Below are positions 32,440 to 40,920 of a DNA stretch of 64,000 nt, piece after piece. The DNA is from Burkholderiales bacterium (GTDB taxonomy: Bacteria; Pseudomonadota; Gammaproteobacteria; Burkholderiales; Burkholderiaceae_C). The notes beneath the pieces are model-generated. The model was given only the letters and a program-made list of their open reading frames with translations. It was not told the origin of the DNA and made no database searches. Both the position numbers and the translations under genes were made by a program. Within the stretch, counting starts at the first letter, position 1. Each line of letters starts with the position of its first letter. Location: the NCBI GenBank assembly GCA_016223165.1, contig JACRPO010000007.1, positions 124,001 to 188,000 on the forward strand. Direction: 5' to 3'.

Positions 32440-32455
32440 ATAAGCCGCCGCTTAT
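32440..32455 (+). promoter_or_regulatory. Operator-like dyad upstream of soxB
   Basis: A perfect 16-base palindrome with two 6-base arms (ataagc and gcttat, spacer cgcc) lies 10 bases before the soxB ATG, in an AT-richer patch. Its size and form match sites for ArsR/SmtB-type repressors; SoxR-type regulators of that family control sox genes in alphaproteobacteria. No regulator gene of this type is in the window. Confidence 0.5.
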
Positions 32456-32465
32456 TTCAATCACC

Positions 32466-34259
32466 ATGAACCTGAGCAAGCGCGATTTCCTGCAGGTGCT
32501 CGCCTCGGCCACCGTGGCCGGCATGGGCCTGGCCCGCTGGGCCGAGGCCGACGCGGCGACGGCCGGGCAGGCGCTCTACGACATCGCGCCTCTCCCGGGG
32601 ACAGGCCGGGGCGAAGGCTTCGTGAGCTTCCTGCACATGACCGACTGCCATGCGCAGCTCCTGCCCATCCACTTCCGCGAGCCGAGCGTCAACCTCGGCG
32701 TCGGCTCGATGGCGGGGCAGCTCCCGCATCTCGTCGGCGAGCACCTGCTCAAGAAGGCCGGCGTGCCGGCCGGCACGGCCCTGGCGCATGCCTACACGTA
32801 TCTCGACTTCGAGCGCGCCGCGCGCCGCTACGGCAAGGTGGGCGGCTTCGCGCACCTGGCCACGCTCGTGCAGCGGCTGAAGGCAAGCCGCCCGGGTGCG
32901 CTGCTGCTCGACGGCGGCGACACCTGGCAGGGCAGCGCGACGAGCCTTTGGACGAACGCGCAGGACATGGTCGATGCGGGAAAGCTGCTCGGCGTGGACG
33001 TGATGACCGGGCACTGGGAGTTCACCTACGGCATGAAGCGGGTGAAGGAGATCGTCGAGGGCGACTTCAAGGGCAAGGCCGGCGAGGGCGCCGCGACGCC
33101 GCACGGTATCGACTTCATCGCCCAGAACATCAAGACCACCGACTTCGGCGACCCCGTCTTCCCGCCCTACGTGATCAAGGAGATGAACGGCGTCAAGGTG
33201 GCCATCGTCGGGCAGGCCTTCCCGTACACGCCGATCGCCAACCCGCGCTACATGGTCGCCGATTGGGAGTTCGGCATCCAGGAAGAGAACATGCAGAAGG
33301 TGGTCGACGAGGCACGCGGCAAGGGGGCGCAGCTTCTCGTCCTGCTCAGCCACAACGGCATGGACGTCGACCTGAAGATGGCCAGCCGCGTGCGCGGCAT
33401 CGACGCCATCTTCGGCGGCCACACGCACGATGGCGTGCCGGTGGCGGTGCCCGTGCGCAACGCCGGCGGCGTCACGCTCGTCACCAACGCCGGCAGCAAC
33501 GGCAAGTTTCTGGCGCTGATGGACTTCGAGGTCGACACTCGATCGAGAACCGGCAGGGTCGTGCAGCACCGCTACCGCCTGCTGCCCGTCTTCGCCAACC
33601 TGCTGCCCGCCGACCCCGGCATGCAGGCGCTCGTCGACAAGGTGCGCGCGCCCTACAAGGACAAGCTGGCCGAGAAGCTCGCCGTCACCGAAGGCCTGCT
33701 CTATCGCCGTGGCAGCTTCAACGGCAGCTGGGACCAGCTCATCTGCGACGCGCTGATGGAGGTGCAGGGCGCCGACATCGCCTTCAGCCCCGGCTTCCGC
33801 TGGGGCACGAGCCTGCTGCCGGGCCAGGCCATCACGCGCGAGCTGCTGATGGACCAGGTGGCCGTCACCTACCCCTACGCCACGCTCACCGAGATGCGCG
33901 GCGAGACGATCAAGACCATCCTCGAGGACGTGGCCGACAACCTCTTCAACCCCGACCCCTACTACCAGCAGGGCGGCGACATGGTGCGCGTGGGCGGGCT
34001 CGGCTACTCGATGGCGCCGCGCGCGCCGATGGGCGCGCGCATTTCCGACATGCGCCTGGCCGGCAAGCCCATCGAGGCCGGCAAGACCTACAAGGTGGCC
34101 GGCTGGGCGCCGGTGGCCGAGGAGGCCTCGCGCGCCGGCCACAAACCGGTGTGGGAGATCGTCGAAGCCTGGCTCGCAGGCCAGGGCGGCCGCGTGAAGC
34201 CGCGGCGCATCAACACCCCGCGGCTCGTCGGCGTGCAGGGCAACCCGGGCCTCGCATGA
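32466..34259 (+). CDS. soxB: Thiosulfohydrolase SoxB
   Basis: This is a 597-residue periplasmic dimanganese hydrolase that releases sulfate from the SoxY-bound intermediate. The N-terminus has a Tat-like signal (SKRDFLQVLAS). Metal and active-site motifs in order are DCHAQL, LLDGGDTWQGS, TGHWEFTYG, LSHNGM and GGHTHDGVP, with the C-terminal 5'-nucleotidase-like domain (about 400-597) carrying FSPGFRWGTSLLPG. The ATG at 32466 was chosen at MNLSKRDFL; a longer open frame runs through soxX but is not homologous. soxB has its own upstream terminator and operator-like dyad. The sulfur dehydrogenase genes soxCD are not in the window. Confidence 0.96.
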   Translation: MNLSKRDFLQVLASATVAGMGLARWAEADAATAGQALYDIAPLPGTGRGEGFVSFLHMTDCHAQLLPIHFREPSVNLGVGSMAGQLPHLVGEHLLKKAGVPAGTALAHAYTYLDFERAARRYGKVGGFAHLATLVQRLKASRPGALLLDGGDTWQGSATSLWTNAQDMVDAGKLLGVDVMTGHWEFTYGMKRVKEIVEGDFKGKAGEGAATPHGIDFIAQNIKTTDFGDPVFPPYVIKEMNGVKVAIVGQAFPYTPIANPRYMVADWEFGIQEENMQKVVDEARGKGAQLLVLLSHNGMDVDLKMASRVRGIDAIFGGHTHDGVPVAVPVRNAGGVTLVTNAGSNGKFLALMDFEVDTRSRTGRVVQHRYRLLPVFANLLPADPGMQALVDKVRAPYKDKLAEKLAVTEGLLYRRGSFNGSWDQLICDALMEVQGADIAFSPGFRWGTSLLPGQAITRELLMDQVAVTYPYATLTEMRGETIKTILEDVADNLFNPDPYYQQGGDMVRVGGLGYSMAPRAPMGARISDMRLAGKPIEAGKTYKVAGWAPVAEEASRAGHKPVWEIVEAWLAGQGGRVKPRRINTPRLVGVQGNPGLA

Positions 34260-34390
34260 GAGCCTGACGACACGGGCTCGATGCGAGGCCGGCGCAAGTC
34301 CGTCCGGCGCGACCCCTTGCGCTGACGCAACGGATGCGGCAGGGGCGCATGGCATCTTTCGAGGCGAGTCTCCAACCGAGGAGGAAAGGC

Positions 34391-34957
34391 ATGACGCTCT
34401 CCCGCACGTTCTCCTGCACGCTCTCCCGCAAGCTCTCCGGCACGTTCTCCCGCACCTCGCGCGGCGCGCTGCTCGCGCTGGCGGTCGCCGCGCTGCTGCC
34501 GGCGGCAGCGCAGCCCACGCCGGCGGCCGGCACCTATACGCTGCGCATGCTCACGCCGGAGACGGCGCTCGCCGCCGCGCGCGCCGCGCTCGAGTCCTGC
34601 CGGCGGCAGAACTTCCAGGTCGCGGTGGTCGTGGTCGATCGCGCCGGCATCGCGCAGGTGCTGCTGCGCGACCGCTTCGCCGGCCCGCACACCGTGGACA
34701 TCGCGACGCAGAAGGCGTGGACGGCGGCGAGCTTCCGCACGCACACGACAGCGCTGGCCGCCGAGACGCAGCCCGGCCGGCCGATGAGCGGCCTGCGCTC
34801 CCATCCCCGCTTCATGGCCGCGGGCGGCGGCATGGTCATCGAAGGCGGCGGCAACGTCCTCGGCGCCATCGGCGTCTCCGGCGGGCCGGGCGGCGAGGCC
34901 GACGAGAGCTGCGCCAAGGCGGGCATCCAGGCCATCAAGGACGCGATCGAGTTCTGA
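34391..34957 (+). CDS. Exported GlcG/HbpS-like haem-binding domain protein
   Basis: This is a 188-residue protein. The N-terminus is a long signal peptide whose n-region is built from imperfect 12-base repeats (TLSRTFSCTLSRKLSGTFSRT), followed by LLALAVAALLPAAAAQ. The mature part has the GlcG/HbpS fold: LTPETALAAARAALESCRRQNFQVAVVVVDRAG, LRDRFAGPHTVDIATQKAWTAASF, and GAIGVSGGPGGEADESCAKAGI. Family members bind haem or act as extracellular redox sensors; the function here is unknown. GAGGAAAGG precedes the ATG. It sits between soxB and the hydrogenase promoter region, with the same strand as both, and could be co-transcribed with soxB. Confidence 0.82.
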   Translation: MTLSRTFSCTLSRKLSGTFSRTSRGALLALAVAALLPAAAQPTPAAGTYTLRMLTPETALAAARAALESCRRQNFQVAVVVVDRAGIAQVLLRDRFAGPHTVDIATQKAWTAASFRTHTTALAAETQPGRPMSGLRSHPRFMAAGGGMVIEGGGNVLGAIGVSGGPGGEADESCAKAGIQAIKDAIEF

Positions 34958-35306
34958 CCCGCGCGCGACGGCGCTCGCGGTGAGCGCGGCCCAACGCGAC
35001 CCTCCGCTCGCCACCCCCAGCGAGCTCCCCAAGCACCCCGTCAGCCGGCCCCATCTCACCTGCGCGCTGCCAGCGCAGCGACCAGTTCGGCTTCGCCAGT
35101 GGAAGGCTCCTGACCACCCACCGGGTCGGCACGCGTCGGCCAGCGTGCGCGCGGCATGGGAGCGCTCGGGCTCCTGCCGGCGCACGCGCGTGCTTCGATT
35201 CCGCGCGGCTCGGTGCTTTCCCGAACACCACGGGTTCAGGCACGCCGATTGAGTGTGTCTGCCGGCACGCCCGCACCACCGCGGGACGGCAGGAGGGAAT
35301 CGGCCG
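34958..35306 (+). promoter_or_regulatory. Region upstream of hoxK with candidate sigma-54 promoter
   Basis: This 349-base space precedes the hydrogenase block. At 35239-35252 the sequence GGCACG-N4-TTGA fits a sigma-54 promoter (consensus GGCACG-N4-TTGC) with one mismatch at the -12 C, and would give a leader of about 40 bases to the hoxK ATG. The HoxA activator encoded downstream is a sigma-54-dependent type. No integration-host-factor site was clearly recognised. The region 34980-35220 contains no gene I can support. Confidence 0.5.
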
Positions 35307-36398
35307 ATGGACACGTTCTACGAGATCATGCGGCGCCAGGGCATCTCGCGGCGCAGCTTCCTGAAGTACTGCTCGCTCACCGCCACGTCGCTGGGCCTGG
35401 CTCCTTCGTTCGTGCCGCAGATCGCGCACGCGATGGAGAACAAGCCGCGCACGCCGGTGATCTGGGTCTCGGGCCTGGAATGCACCTGCTGCAGCGAGAG
35501 CTTCATCCGCAGCGCGCACCCGCTCGCCAAGGACGTGGTGCTGTCGATGATCTCGCTCGACTACAACGAGGTGCTGATGGCCGCCGCCGGCCACGACGCC
35601 GAGCGCGCCATCGAGGAGTCGCGCAAGAAGCACAAGGGCAACTACATCCTCGCCGTCGAGGGCAACCCGCCGCTCAACGAGGACGGCATGTACTGCGTCA
35701 TCGGCGGCCGCCCCTTCCTCGAGCAGCTCAAGGAGTGCGCCGCCGACGCCAAGGCGGTGATCGCCTGGGGCGCCTGCGCGAGCTGGGGCTGCGTGCAGGC
35801 GGCCAAGCCCAACCCGACGCAGGCGGTGCCCATCCACAAGGTGATCACCGACAAGCCCATCATCAAGGTACCCGGCTGCCCGCCGATCGCCGAGGTGATG
35901 ACCGGCATCGTCACCTACATGCTCACGTTCGACCGCATCCCCGAGCTCGACCGCATGGGCCGCCCGAAGATGTTCTACGGCCAGCGCATCCACGACAAGT
36001 GCTACCGGCGGCCGCACTTCGACGCCGGCCAGTTCGTCGAGCACTGGGACGACGAGGGCGCGCGCAAGGGCTACTGCCTCTACAAGGTGGGCTGCAAGGG
36101 CCCCACCACCTACAACGCCTGCAGCACGACGCGCTGGAACGGCGGCGTCAGCTTCCCCATCGGCAGCGGCCACGGCTGCATCGGCTGCAGCGAAGACGGC
36201 TTCTGGGACAAGGGCTCGTTCTACGACCGCCTCACGAACATCAACCAGTTCGGCATCGAGAGCAGCGCCGACCAGGTCGGCCTCGCCGCCGTCGGCGTCG
36301 CGGGTGCCGCAGTGGCCGCGCACGCGGCGGTAAGCGCGATCAGGCGCCTCTCCGGCAAGGCCGACGCCGGCGCCGGCCAGCCCAGGGACAAGGTCTGA
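35307..36398 (+). CDS. hoxK: Membrane-bound [NiFe]-hydrogenase small subunit, O2-tolerant
   Basis: This is a 363-residue electron-transfer subunit of the H2-oxidising membrane-bound hydrogenase. A 42-residue Tat signal (SRRSFLKYC) precedes mature MENKPRTP. In mature numbering, Cys17, Cys19, Cys20, Cys115, Cys120 and Cys149 are all present ([22 protein letters not shown]), the six-cysteine set that forms the [4Fe-3S] proximal cluster of O2-tolerant group 1d enzymes. The medial and distal cluster ligands occur in [33 protein letters not shown]-terminal hydrophobic anchor lies at about 328-347. AGGAGGG precedes the ATG. It heads a 21.7-kb plus-strand block. Confidence 0.98.
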   Translation: MDTFYEIMRRQGISRRSFLKYCSLTATSLGLAPSFVPQIAHAMENKPRTPVIWVSGLECTCCSESFIRSAHPLAKDVVLSMISLDYNEVLMAAAGHDAERAIEESRKKHKGNYILAVEGNPPLNEDGMYCVIGGRPFLEQLKECAADAKAVIAWGACASWGCVQAAKPNPTQAVPIHKVITDKPIIKVPGCPPIAEVMTGIVTYMLTFDRIPELDRMGRPKMFYGQRIHDKCYRRPHFDAGQFVEHWDDEGARKGYCLYKVGCKGPTTYNACSTTRWNGGVSFPIGSGHGCIGCSEDGFWDKGSFYDRLTNINQFGIESSADQVGLAAVGVAGAAVAAHAAVSAIRRLSGKADAGAGQPRDKV

Positions 36399-36431
36399 GG
36401 CCGCGGCCGCGAGGACCGAAGGAGCACGACG

Positions 36432-38231
36432 ATGGCAATCTACGAAACCCAGGGCTTCAAGCTCGACAACAGCGGCCGCCGCGTGGTGGTGGACCCGGTC
36501 ACGCGCATCGAGGGCCACCTGCGTGTCGAGGTCAACCTCGACCGCGACAACGTCATCCGCAATGCCGTGAGCACCGGCACCATGTGGCGCGGCCTGGAGA
36601 TCATCCTCAAGGGCCGCGACCCGCGCGATGCCTGGGCCTTCACCGAGCGCATCTGCGGCGTGTGCACCGGCACGCACGCACTCACCAGCGTGCGCGCCGT
36701 GGAAGACGCGCTCGGCATCCGCATTCCCGAGAACGCGAACCTGATCCGCAACATCATGCAGCTGAACCTGCAGGTGCACGACCACCTCGTGCACTTCTAT
36801 CACCTGCATGCGCTGGACTGGGTCGACATCGTCAGCACCCTGAAGGCCGACCCGAAGAAGACGAGCGAGCTCGCGCAGAGCATCAGCGCCTGGCCGCTCA
36901 GCTCGCCGGGCTACTTCCGCGACGTGCAGACGCGGCTGAAGAAGTTCGTCGAGAGCGGCCAGCTCGGCCCGTTCGCCAACGGCTACTGGGGCAACCCGGC
37001 CTACAAGCTGCCGGCCGAGGCCAACCTGATGGCGGTGGCGCATTACCTCGAGGCGCTCGACTTCCAGAAGGAGATCGTCAAGATCCACACCATCTTCGGC
37101 GGCAAGAACCCGCACCCGAACTGGCTGGTCGGCGGCGTGCCCTGCCCGATCAACCTCGACGGCACCGGCGCCGTCGGCGCCATCAACATGGAGCGCCTGA
37201 ACCAGGTGCGCCACATCTGCGAGCGCACCAAGGAGTTCCACGAGCAGGTCTACCTGCCCGACCTGCTGGCCATCGCCTCGTTCTACAAGGACTGGCTGCA
37301 CGGCGGCGGCCTGGCGGGCAAGAGCATGCTGAGCTACGGCGACCTGCCGCGCCGCGCCAACGACTACGGCAACGACAGCCTCATGCTGCCGCGCGGCGCC
37401 ATCATCAACGGCGACCTCTCGAAGATCCACGCCGTCGACATCAAGGACCCCGAGCAGGTGCAGGAGTTCGTGAGCCACAGCTGGTACAAGTACGCCGACG
37501 AGACCAAGGGCCTGCACCCCTTCGACGGCGTCACGGAGCCGAGCTACGTGCTCGGCAAGGGCCACAAGGGCACCAAGACGCGCTGGGAGGCGCTCGACGA
37601 GAGCGCCAAGTACAGCTGGATCAAGGCGCCGCGCTGGCGCGGCAACGCGATGGAGGTGGGGCCGCTGTCGCGCATGGTGCTGGGCTACCTGCAGCCCAAG
37701 CAGTTCCCGTGGATCAAGGAGACGATCGACGGCGCGCTGAAGAAGCTCGACGTGCCGGTGGCGGCGCTCTTCTCCACGCTTGGCCGCACCGCGGCGCGCT
37801 GCATCGAGAGCCTGTACTGCGCCGACCTGCAGCTCGCGCAGCTCGACCAGCTCGTCGCCAACTGCAAGGCCGGCAACACCGCCACGGCCAACGTCGACAA
37901 GTGGGACCCGGCCACCTGGCCCAAGACGGCCCAGGGCGCCGGCTTCACCGAGGCGCCGCGCGGCGCCCTCGGCCACTGGGTGAAGATCAAGGACGGCAAG
38001 ATCGAGAATTACCAGTGCGTCGTGCCCACCACCTGGAACGGCAGCCCGCGCGACGCCAAGGGCCAGATCGGCGCCTTCGAGGCGAGCCTGATGAACACGC
38101 CGATGGCCAAGGCCGACCAGCCGCTGGAGATCCTGCGCACGATCCATTCGTTTGACCCGTGCCTGGCCTGCTCGACGCATGTCATGTCGCCCGACGGCCA
38201 GGAACTGGCGCAGGTGACGGTGCGGCCCTGA
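36432..38231 (+). CDS. hoxG: Membrane-bound [NiFe]-hydrogenase large subunit
   Basis: This is a 599-residue catalytic subunit carrying the NiFe(CN)2CO site. The N-terminal metal motif [10 protein letters not shown] places Cys75 and Cys78, and the C-terminal motif DPCLACSTH gives Cys577 and Cys580. A 16-residue tail after His583 (starting VMSPDG) is the peptide removed by the endopeptidase HoxM once nickel is inserted. The N-terminal region [15 protein letters not shown] is typical of the family. It has no signal sequence and travels with HoxK through the Tat system. It starts 33 bases after hoxK, behind GAAGGAG. Confidence 0.98.
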   Translation: MAIYETQGFKLDNSGRRVVVDPVTRIEGHLRVEVNLDRDNVIRNAVSTGTMWRGLEIILKGRDPRDAWAFTERICGVCTGTHALTSVRAVEDALGIRIPENANLIRNIMQLNLQVHDHLVHFYHLHALDWVDIVSTLKADPKKTSELAQSISAWPLSSPGYFRDVQTRLKKFVESGQLGPFANGYWGNPAYKLPAEANLMAVAHYLEALDFQKEIVKIHTIFGGKNPHPNWLVGGVPCPINLDGTGAVGAINMERLNQVRHICERTKEFHEQVYLPDLLAIASFYKDWLHGGGLAGKSMLSYGDLPRRANDYGNDSLMLPRGAIINGDLSKIHAVDIKDPEQVQEFVSHSWYKYADETKGLHPFDGVTEPSYVLGKGHKGTKTRWEALDESAKYSWIKAPRWRGNAMEVGPLSRMVLGYLQPKQFPWIKETIDGALKKLDVPVAALFSTLGRTAARCIESLYCADLQLAQLDQLVANCKAGNTATANVDKWDPATWPKTAQGAGFTEAPRGALGHWVKIKDGKIENYQCVVPTTWNGSPRDAKGQIGAFEASLMNTPMAKADQPLEILRTIHSFDPCLACSTHVMSPDGQELAQVTVRP

Positions 38232-38311
38232 GCCGGACCCGACACGACGCGCACAGCACGCCTGCGACCCGCACACGACCCCGACGCGACCACCTTCCAA
38301 GGAGGCAAGCG

Positions 38312-38650
38312 ATGACTTCCCCCATCCAGGCCACCCAGGCCAACCAAGCCACCCAGGCCGTTCAGGCCGTTCGGGCCCGCGCTGCCCGCGCCGCGCTGGC
38401 GGCCATCACGTGCGTGGCCGCCGCCGCCGCGCAGGCGCACACCGGCCACGGCCACGACGAGCTCGGCACGATCGAGGGCATGCTGCACGCCCTGCGCGCG
38501 CCCGACCACCTGGCGATGGTGGCGCTCGGCGTCGTCGTCACCGCCGCCGCGGCGCCCTTCGTGCTCCGCGTGGCCGCGCGCCTCGGGCGCCGGCTCGGCC
38601 GCGGCATCAGCGCCCTGGCCCGGCGCGCACGGCAGGGAGCGGCGGGATGA
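38312..38650 (+). CDS. Small exported HupE-like protein with HX5DH motif
   Basis: This is a 112-residue protein between the large subunit and the cytochrome b gene, a place where the standard operon has none. Residues 1-20 are 9-base-repeat Q/A-rich; a signal-like stretch ends at AQA (42), giving mature HTGHGHDELG. Then comes GMLHALRAPDHLAMVALGVVV, which aligns with the first membrane helix of HupE/UreJ nickel permeases and keeps the H-X5-D-H motif (His59, Asp65, His66). A short basic tail follows, with nothing of the other HupE helices. AAGGAGG precedes the ATG, and the stop overlaps the hoxZ start (ATGA). Nickel delivery or subunit assembly at the membrane is an inference. Confidence 0.7.
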   Translation: MTSPIQATQANQATQAVQAVRARAARAALAAITCVAAAAAQAHTGHGHDELGTIEGMLHALRAPDHLAMVALGVVVTAAAAPFVLRVAARLGRRLGRGISALARRARQGAAG

Positions 38651-39375
38651 GCCCCGTCCTCGACACGGCCGCCGACATCACCGGCCGCGACGATGCCGCG
38701 GTGGCCGCGGCGCCGCACGTGCAGTCGATCTACGTCTACGAGGCGCCGGTGCGCCTGTGGCACTGGATCAACGCGCTGACGGTCACGGTGCTCGCCGTCA
38801 CCGGCTACTTCATCGGCCAGCCGCTGCCCACCATGCCGGGCGAGGCGTCCGACTACTACGTGCTCGGCACCATCCGCTTCGTGCACTTCGCCGCCGGCTA
38901 CGTGCTCGCCGTCGGCCTGCTGGCGCGCGCCTACTGGGCCCTCGTGGGAAACCACCATGCGCGCGAGCTGTTCACGGTGCCGCTGGCGCGCGCGGCCTAC
39001 TGGCGCGAAGTGCGCGCGATGCTCGCGTGGTATGCGTTCCTGCGCCCGCGGCCGAACCAGTACGTCGGCCACAACCCGATGGCGCGGCTGGCCATGTTCT
39101 TCGGCTTCCTGCTGCTGACGATCTTCATGATCTTCAGCGGCTTCGCGCTGTACGCCGAAGGCAGCGGCGCCGGCAGCTGGCAGGACACGCTCTTCGGCTG
39201 GGTGATCCCGCTCTTCGGCTCGTCGCTGCAGGTGCACAACCTGCATCGCCTGGGCCTGTGGGCGATGGTGGTGTTCGTGATCCTGCATGTCTACGCCGCC
39301 ATCCGCGAAGACATCATGAGCCGCCAGAGCATGGTCAGCACCATGATCTCCGGCTACCGCACGTTCAAGGACTGA
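38647..39375 (+). CDS. hoxZ: Hydrogenase b-type cytochrome subunit
   Basis: This is a 242-residue dihaem cytochrome b that anchors HoxKG and passes electrons to ubiquinone. Four transmembrane segments are visible, with candidate haem ligands in VRLWHWINALTV, IRFVHFAAGY, LQVHNLHRLGLWAM and VFVILHVYAAI. The N-terminal 30 residues before the first helix are variable. A typical periplasmic/cytosolic loop with YAFLRPRPNQYVGHNPMARL separates helices 2 and 3. The start overlaps the small HupE-like gene by four bases (ATGA), implying coupling. hoxM follows five bases downstream. Confidence 0.97.
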   Translation: MSPVLDTAADITGRDDAAVAAAPHVQSIYVYEAPVRLWHWINALTVTVLAVTGYFIGQPLPTMPGEASDYYVLGTIRFVHFAAGYVLAVGLLARAYWALVGNHHARELFTVPLARAAYWREVRAMLAWYAFLRPRPNQYVGHNPMARLAMFFGFLLLTIFMIFSGFALYAEGSGAGSWQDTLFGWVIPLFGSSLQVHNLHRLGLWAMVVFVILHVYAAIREDIMSRQSMVSTMISGYRTFKD

Positions 39376-39380
39376 GCGCG

Positions 39381-40040
39381 ATGCCAGCGATGCCGGCGCG
39401 CAGCGCCCGCGGCGAGGACGCCGGCCCCATCGTCGTGCTCGGCATCGGCAACCTGCTGTGGGCCGACGAGGGCTTCGGCGTGCGCTGCGTCGAGGCCCTG
39501 CAGGCGCGCTACACCTTTGCCGGGCAGGTCAGCCTCGTCGACGGTGGCACGCAGGGCCTGTACCTGATTCCGCAGGTGCACGGCGCCGGCCGCCTGATCA
39601 TCCTCGACGCCGTCGACTACGGGCTCGCGCCGGGCACGCTGCGCCTCGTGGAAGACGACGAGGTGCCGCGCTTCCTCGGCGCCAAGAAGATGAGCCTGCA
39701 CCAGACCGGTTTCCAGGAAGTGCTGGCCCTGGCGCAGCTGATGGGCACCTACCCCGAGCACGTGCTGCTCATCGGCTGCCAGCCCGAGGAGCTCGAAGAC
39801 TACGGCGGCAGCCTGCGCCCGTGCGTGCGCGCCGCCCTCGAGGAGGCGGTGGCGCTGGCCGTGCAGCGCATCGCGGCCTGGGGCGGCGCGCCGGTGCCGC
39901 GTGCCGTGCCGCTCGCCGAGGGCGAAGCCGTCACCTCCCCGGTGATCGCGCTCGAGCGCTACGAAGCCGGCCGGCCGGCGGCCGAACTCGCCTGCCGCAT
40001 CGGCGACGAGCGCTTTCTTGCGCACGCGCCGCAGGCGTAG
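39381..40040 (+). CDS. hoxM: Hydrogenase maturation endopeptidase
   Basis: This is a 219-residue protease that removes the C-terminal tail of the HoxG precursor after nickel insertion. The family core is VLGIGNLLWADEGFGVRCVEAL (nickel-sensing Glu in the DEG loop), VDGGTQGLYLIP, LIILDAVDYGLAPGTL, and SLHQTGFQEVL with the metal-site His. The C-terminal 40 residues are a variable extension. It starts five bases after hoxZ and immediately precedes hoxL, in the canonical M-L-O-Q-R-T-V order. Confidence 0.96.
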   Translation: MPAMPARSARGEDAGPIVVLGIGNLLWADEGFGVRCVEALQARYTFAGQVSLVDGGTQGLYLIPQVHGAGRLIILDAVDYGLAPGTLRLVEDDEVPRFLGAKKMSLHQTGFQEVLALAQLMGTYPEHVLLIGCQPEELEDYGGSLRPCVRAALEEAVALAVQRIAAWGGAPVPRAVPLAEGEAVTSPVIALERYEAGRPAAELACRIGDERFLAHAPQA

Positions 40041-40068
40041 CCCGCACCTGGCCGCGGGCATAACCCTC

Positions 40069-40407
40069 ATGTGCATCGGCCTGCCCATGCGCATCGTCGA
40101 TGCCGGCTCGCCGGCGGCGCCCATCGGCCTGGCGCGTGGCCGCGGCCGCGAGCAGCGTGTGGACCTGCGCCTGGTCGGCCCCTGCCAGGTCGGCCAGTGG
40201 GTGCTCGTCTTCCAGGGCGCCGCGCGCGAGCGGCTCGAGGCGGCCCGCGCGGCCGAGATCGAGGCCGCGCTCGACCTGCTCGAAGCGGGCATGAACGGCC
40301 TCGCCGATCCCGAAGCCGACCCCGGCTTTGCACTGCCTTCGGCGATGACAGCCGAACAACTCGCGGCGCTCGCCGGTGGCGGCGGCACTGCAGCGACCAG
40401 GAGCTGA
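40069..40407 (+). CDS. hoxL: HypC-family hydrogenase chaperone HoxL
   Basis: This is a 112-residue HypC-like protein starting MCIGLPMRIVDAG. The N-terminal Cys2 (after Met removal, the first residue) binds the Fe(CN)2CO intermediate and the large-subunit cysteine. It is longer than HypC because of a C-terminal extension with an Ala-rich helix (LEAGMNGLADPEADPGFALPSAMTAEQ). HoxL works specifically on the membrane hydrogenase, together with HoxV, delivering the iron centre to pre-HoxG. The ATG at 40069 was chosen because it places the Cys second; an earlier open frame is not homologous. Confidence 0.93.
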   Translation: MCIGLPMRIVDAGSPAAPIGLARGRGREQRVDLRLVGPCQVGQWVLVFQGAARERLEAARAAEIEAALDLLEAGMNGLADPEADPGFALPSAMTAEQLAALAGGGGTAATRS

Positions 40408-40412
40408 GAGCT

Positions 40413-40898
40413 GTGAACGAGACCCTGCCCACCCCGACCGTCGATGCGCCCCCCGCCGCGGCCGCACCGGCCGCCCACCCGCTCATCGCCCGCCTGCTCG
40501 CCTGCACCGGCGGCGTGGAGGTGCGGCCGGCCGACACCGAGGCCTTCGAAGCCGCGGACGGCGACGCCGTGCTCTTCTTCGGCGGCGACCCGGTGCGCTT
40601 TCCCGAGGCGCTCGATGTCGCCGTCGTGCTGCCCGAGCTGCTCGCGGCGGCCGGCCGGCGCATGCGTGTGGGCGTGGTGCCGCGCGATGCCGAAGACGCC
40701 GTGGCGCGCCGCTACGCCGTGCAGCGCTGGCCCTCGCTGGTGCTGCTGCGCGACGGCGGCTACCTCGGCACCCTGAGCGGCATGCAGGACTGGGACGTGT
40801 TCGTCGAAGCGCTGCGCACGCTGCTCGCGCGCACGCCGGGGCGCCGGCCGGCTGCGACGATCGCCATCCACGCCGCCGACGCCGCCGCCTGCCACTGA
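40413..40898 (+). CDS. hoxO: HoxO/HyaE-type hydrogenase chaperone
   Basis: This is a 161-residue thioredoxin-fold protein with no CxxC. It has the family pattern DAVLFFGGDPVRFPEALDVAVVLPELL, MRVGVVPRDAED, and YAVQRWPSLVLLRDGGYLGTLSGMQDW. HoxO/HyaE binds the Tat signal of the small subunit and guards the iron-sulfur subunit from premature export. It has a GTG start at 40413 after GGAG. An N-terminal Pro/Ala-rich stretch of about 20 residues is extra. It sits between hoxL and hoxQ as expected. Confidence 0.92.
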   Translation: MNETLPTPTVDAPPAAAAPAAHPLIARLLACTGGVEVRPADTEAFEAADGDAVLFFGGDPVRFPEALDVAVVLPELLAAAGRRMRVGVVPRDAEDAVARRYAVQRWPSLVLLRDGGYLGTLSGMQDWDVFVEALRTLLARTPGRRPAATIAIHAADAAACH

Positions 40899-40920
40899 AC
40901 GCTGCTCCGGAGCTCGCACC

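Noticed and set aside
34935..38300. Minus-strand open frame of 1121 residues opposite hoxKG
   Set aside because: It is the complement of well-identified hydrogenase genes; GC-rich codons leave few stops on the opposite strand. Composition (His/Arg/Val/Ala-rich) matches such shadows, and no known domain appears.
38159..38311. Longer start for the mini-HupE gene
   Set aside because: The upstream part overlaps hoxG in another frame and lacks a ribosome site; AAGGAGG directly precedes the ATG at 38312.
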